Shown in pieces: positions 62,210 to 64,000 of a DNA stretch of 64,000 nt. A program made the position numbers and the translations under genes. The notes below the pieces were generated by a model. It was not told the DNA's origin and searched no databases. It saw only the letters and a list, made by a program, of their open reading frames with translations. Numbering within the stretch: the stretch's first letter is position 1; each line of letters begins with the position of its first letter. Source of the stretch: Burkholderia sp. WSM2230 (lineage in GTDB: Bacteria > Pseudomonadota > Gammaproteobacteria > Burkholderiales > Burkholderiaceae); contig NZ_AXAJ01000009.1 of NCBI RefSeq assembly GCF_000472445.1, positions 206,332-270,331 of the forward strand. The letters run 5' to 3'.

Positions 62210-62464
62210 ATGGAACACGGCATCATTGCGTGGCTTGTCATCGGCGCGATCGCCGGCTGGCTAGCTGGCGTACTCGTCAAGGGCGGTGGCTTCGGCCTTA
62301 TCGTCGACATCATCGTCGGGATTGTGGGCGCGTTCATCGGCGGTTGGCTCGCCCGCGTGCTGCACATTTCGCTTGGCAACGGCTGGATCGGCTCGATCAT
62401 CACCGCGGTGATCGGCGCAGTCATCCTGCTGTTTATTATCCGGCTCGTCCGACGAGGCGGGTGA
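62210..62464 (+). CDS. GlsB/YeaQ/YmgE-family stress-response membrane protein
   Basis: 84 aa with three helices and the glycine pattern of transglycosylase-associated proteins: IIAWLVIGAIAGWLAGVLVKG, IIVGIVGAFIGGWLARVL, IITAVIGAVILLFIIRLV. ATG 62210 has GGAG 8 bases upstream; TTG 62180 in frame is less likely. Members are induced by osmotic or cell-wall stress in other bacteria. Confidence 0.9.
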   Translation: MEHGIIAWLVIGAIAGWLAGVLVKGGGFGLIVDIIVGIVGAFIGGWLARVLHISLGNGWIGSIITAVIGAVILLFIIRLVRRGG

Positions 62465-62482
62465 CGCAAGCATAGGCGTCTT

Positions 62483-62510
62483 CGGCGTCAGCCAAATGTG
62501 GCTGACGCCG
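62483..62510. terminator. strong hairpin after the GlsB-like gene
   Basis: A 12-bp perfect stem (CGGCGTCAGCCA, 62483-62494; TGGCTGACGCCG, 62499-62510) with loop AATG. Only a short GCTTTACG follows, so termination is probable but not certain. Confidence 0.6.
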
Positions 62511-62939
62511 GCTTTACGTTTGACCGACTTACGCTTGAGCTTTCTTGCTTCCTGGACTTACTCCTGCATGAGCGGACGCGTGCTCATGCTTCAGTCGGCA
62601 AAGTTTCGCGCAGGCGGAATTGGCGTGGCCTCCGCTCCCAATGCAATTCCATCGCATAGCGACGCGTGCTGAGATTTTGTGGATGCCCGCAGGCTCGAGT
62701 TGCGAGCATGGCGGTAGGCCTCTGAGGTCAGCCTAGCCCTGCTGCATGGCAGCCACGTCGACGAGCTGTTTGTTCGCACCGCAATGCAAAGTCCTGGACG
62801 CAATGATGAAAACTCAACCGCGCTTCGCTTACGGCTTGTTCTCTCATCAACGCAGATGACACATCGCGCGAAAAATCGCCGGGCGCGCCGACGCCATCTA
62901 TCGCAGGTGTGCTGCCGACGCAGGTTGACTCCCGTTGCC

Positions 62940-63119
62940 CTAAATGGCGAGTATCAACCCGGCATTCAATGCGATATGGCCATGCCGGCGAATCGCTTGA
63001 GCTTGGTTTATGACTTCTTGCGTACGCAACACGATGCGACGGCGATGACGCTTGAGTTCGCCGAACACATGCTCGTAACGCGCAGCCGATAACGAAAGCG
63101 ATGCCTGAAAAGGCGGCCG
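62940..63119 (-). mobile_element. IS5-type transposase, C-terminal remnant
   Basis: The minus strand reads RPPFQASLSLSAARYEHVFG, ELKRHRRRIVLRTQEVIN and AIRRHGHIALNAGLILAI followed by a stop. YEHVFGELKRHRRR has the position of the third catalytic (Glu) motif of IS5-like DDE transposases. No catalytic Asp motifs or terminal inverted repeats are found nearby, so it is a fossil. Confidence 0.7.
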
Positions 63120-63166
63120 ACTGCTGGCATCTCCAGGCGCAAATCGAGTCCTGCATCACTTACGAG

Positions 63167-63280
63167 TAGTTTCTGATGGCGTCAAACAGCGCATCGAAAA
63201 CATCCAAAATGCCGACATCGCGATTACGGTGATGCGCGCCTGCAAGAGCGACAAAGGACCCGTCACACTTCTACGCGATA
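63167..63280 (-). pseudogene. unidentified protein fragment (possibly HPF/RaiA-like)
   Basis: The minus strand reads CDGSFVALAGAHHRNRDVGI then LDVFDALFDAIRNYS and a stop, with an in-frame stop just upstream. The alternation resembles the C-terminal helix of small ribosome-hibernation-like proteins. Identification is weak. Confidence 0.3.
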
Positions 63281-63741
63281 ACTCATGCCTAAGTTTTGCG
63301 GGATGGCAGGCAATGGCTCTCGCTCGTGTGTCATCGGGCGGCGCTATAGAGACGGTCTCTGATCGGGACCGCCACGCGATTTAGTCGCTCGGAACCGCGA
63401 TCGACGATACGCCCCACGATAAGTGTTGGTCGCCATTGCTGGCAGCCGGTGATGTAGCGCCCTCGTGACCTTCTTCTAGATGACGACACTGCGCTGACGC
63501 TGTCGTGGCAGATGCCTGATCCTGAAGGCTGTGCGAATGTCGCCTGGATCTTCGCTTCAGACCTATTCGACTCAAGCTACCCCTTGACCCGCCCGCGGTA
63601 ACGACCAGCATATGCGCATCGCCGACGTAGATGAGCGCTCGCGGTGCGTTGCAGCGGCCGATGAGTCTGACTAGGCTTACATTGCAACCGTGGGTCTCGG
63701 CACGCCAGCGAGTTAGCCCGCGTTTTTCTGCCGCGTAAACG

Positions 63742-63774
63742 CCGCAACCCCACCTTGATGGGGTGGGGTTGCGG
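63742..63774 (-). terminator. rRNA operon terminator hairpin
   Basis: A 13-bp stem (CCGCAACCCCACC with GGTGGGGTTGCGG) with a 7-base loop, just downstream of 5S rRNA on the minus strand. The following AGAAAAA/TTTTTCT tract is offset. Confidence 0.7.
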
Positions 63775-63788
63775 GCACTGCTGGGGAG

Positions 63789-63903
63789 CCTGACGATTAC
63801 CTACTTTCACACGGGTAATCCGCACTATCATCGGCGTGGAGTCGTTTCACGGTCCTGTTCGGGATGGGAAGGGGTGGGACCGACTCGCTATGGTCATCAG
63901 GCA
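63789..63903 (-). rRNA. rrf: 5S ribosomal RNA
   Basis: Reads from about 63903 on the minus strand as TGCCTGATGACCATAGCGAG and continues with CCCACCCCTTCCCATCCCGA, ACAGGACCGTGAAACGACTC and GGTAATCGTCAGGC, the betaproteobacterial 5S. The first and last bases pair (GCCTGA/TCAGGC). The ends are accurate to a few bases. Confidence 0.95.
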
Positions 63904-64000
63904 TGACTTGTTGTCGTGTCGCCTGTGGGGCGGCACAACCAATCGGGAAGAAGTAGTGGAGAGGAGGCCTCTCCTTATAAGGTATAGGGCTGTGCTGTTT
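63904..64000 (-). other. 23S-5S internal transcribed spacer (partial)
   Basis: A 97-base stretch upstream of 5S. It includes GGAGAGGCCTCCTCTCC, a short self-complementary element that may be part of precursor processing. The 23S 3' end is not recognisably inside the window. Confidence 0.6.

Larger units (their letters stand above)
62511..63787. other. 1.28-kb decayed stretch with no intact gene
   Basis: Frames here are short and broken. I recognise a transposase remnant (62940-63119), a weak fragment at 63167-63280 and the rRNA terminator (63742-63774), listed separately; the rest is unrecognised. Confidence 0.6.

Noticed and set aside
62728..63159. 143-aa open frame on the minus strand as a gene
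   Set aside because: It is in a different frame from the recognised transposase remnant and has no domain-like sequence.

Overview
The window reads as a high-GC betaproteobacterium of the Burkholderia/Paraburkholderia type. This rests on gene content (pectin and hexuronate catabolism, HutC- and FCD-type GntR regulators, a malonate decarboxylase operon, an OprB porin, a CIO-type oxidase), on near-complete codon-dense packing, and on a Burkholderia-like 5S rRNA at the right edge. Species and replicon cannot be fixed from sequence reading alone.

Left region (1-14900): pectin, galacturonate and galactarate/glucarate catabolism. A GH28 polygalacturonase with a Tat-like/lipoprotein signal would release galacturonate, and an ExuT-like MFS protein would import it. 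Udh oxidises it to galactarate lactone, and GarD (cut by the left edge) dehydrates galactarate. Two parallel routes then follow: KdgD plus ketoglutarate-semialdehyde dehydrogenase to 2-oxoglutarate, and GarL plus GarR to pyruvate and glycerate. An FCD/GntR regulator sits inside the cluster. A shared 19-bp operator-like motif precedes garD, kdgD, the regulator, the dehydrogenase, garL and udh. An IlvD homologue lies among these genes.

15000-25600: a cyanide-insensitive bd-type oxidase (cioA, cioB and a 50-aa DUF2474 partner) behind an FNR/ANR-like box; a tail-to-tail response regulator and hybrid histidine kinase; a divergent sigma-factor-like protein; and an 1136-aa fusion of a GMC/cholesterol-oxidase-like flavoenzyme to an alpha/beta hydrolase.

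25600-38450: a mirror-image amino-acid locus. The left arm has a 2OG-Fe(II) oxygenase and an FAD 2-hydroxyacid dehydrogenase diverging from a polar-amino-acid ABC transporter and a HutC regulator. The right arm has a second HutC, a histidine-ammonia-lyase homologue and a second ABC transporter on the other strand. Both arms carry GTMTAKAC-type HutC operators. The lyase homologue lacks the Ala-Ser-Gly triad that makes the MIO cofactor, which is the most unusual single feature here.

38450-44600: an ICMT-like methyltransferase, an arylamine N-acetyltransferase, a DUF2501 protein, an OprB porin preceded by a 9-bp tandem repeat, and a divergent LysR/EamA pair. 44700-52450: gntR-mdcABCDEGH (malonate decarboxylase), tightly overlapped, ending in a truncated MFS transporter. 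52500-57500: a ytfQRT-yjfF-type sugar ABC operon.

Right region (57600-64000): AlkB, a broken rutE-like nitroreductase gene, a small membrane protein, a metallophosphoesterase, an exported protein of unknown family, a GlsB/YeaQ-type membrane protein, then a decayed stretch with an IS5-type transposase remnant, leading into the 3' end of an rRNA operon (5S, minus strand).
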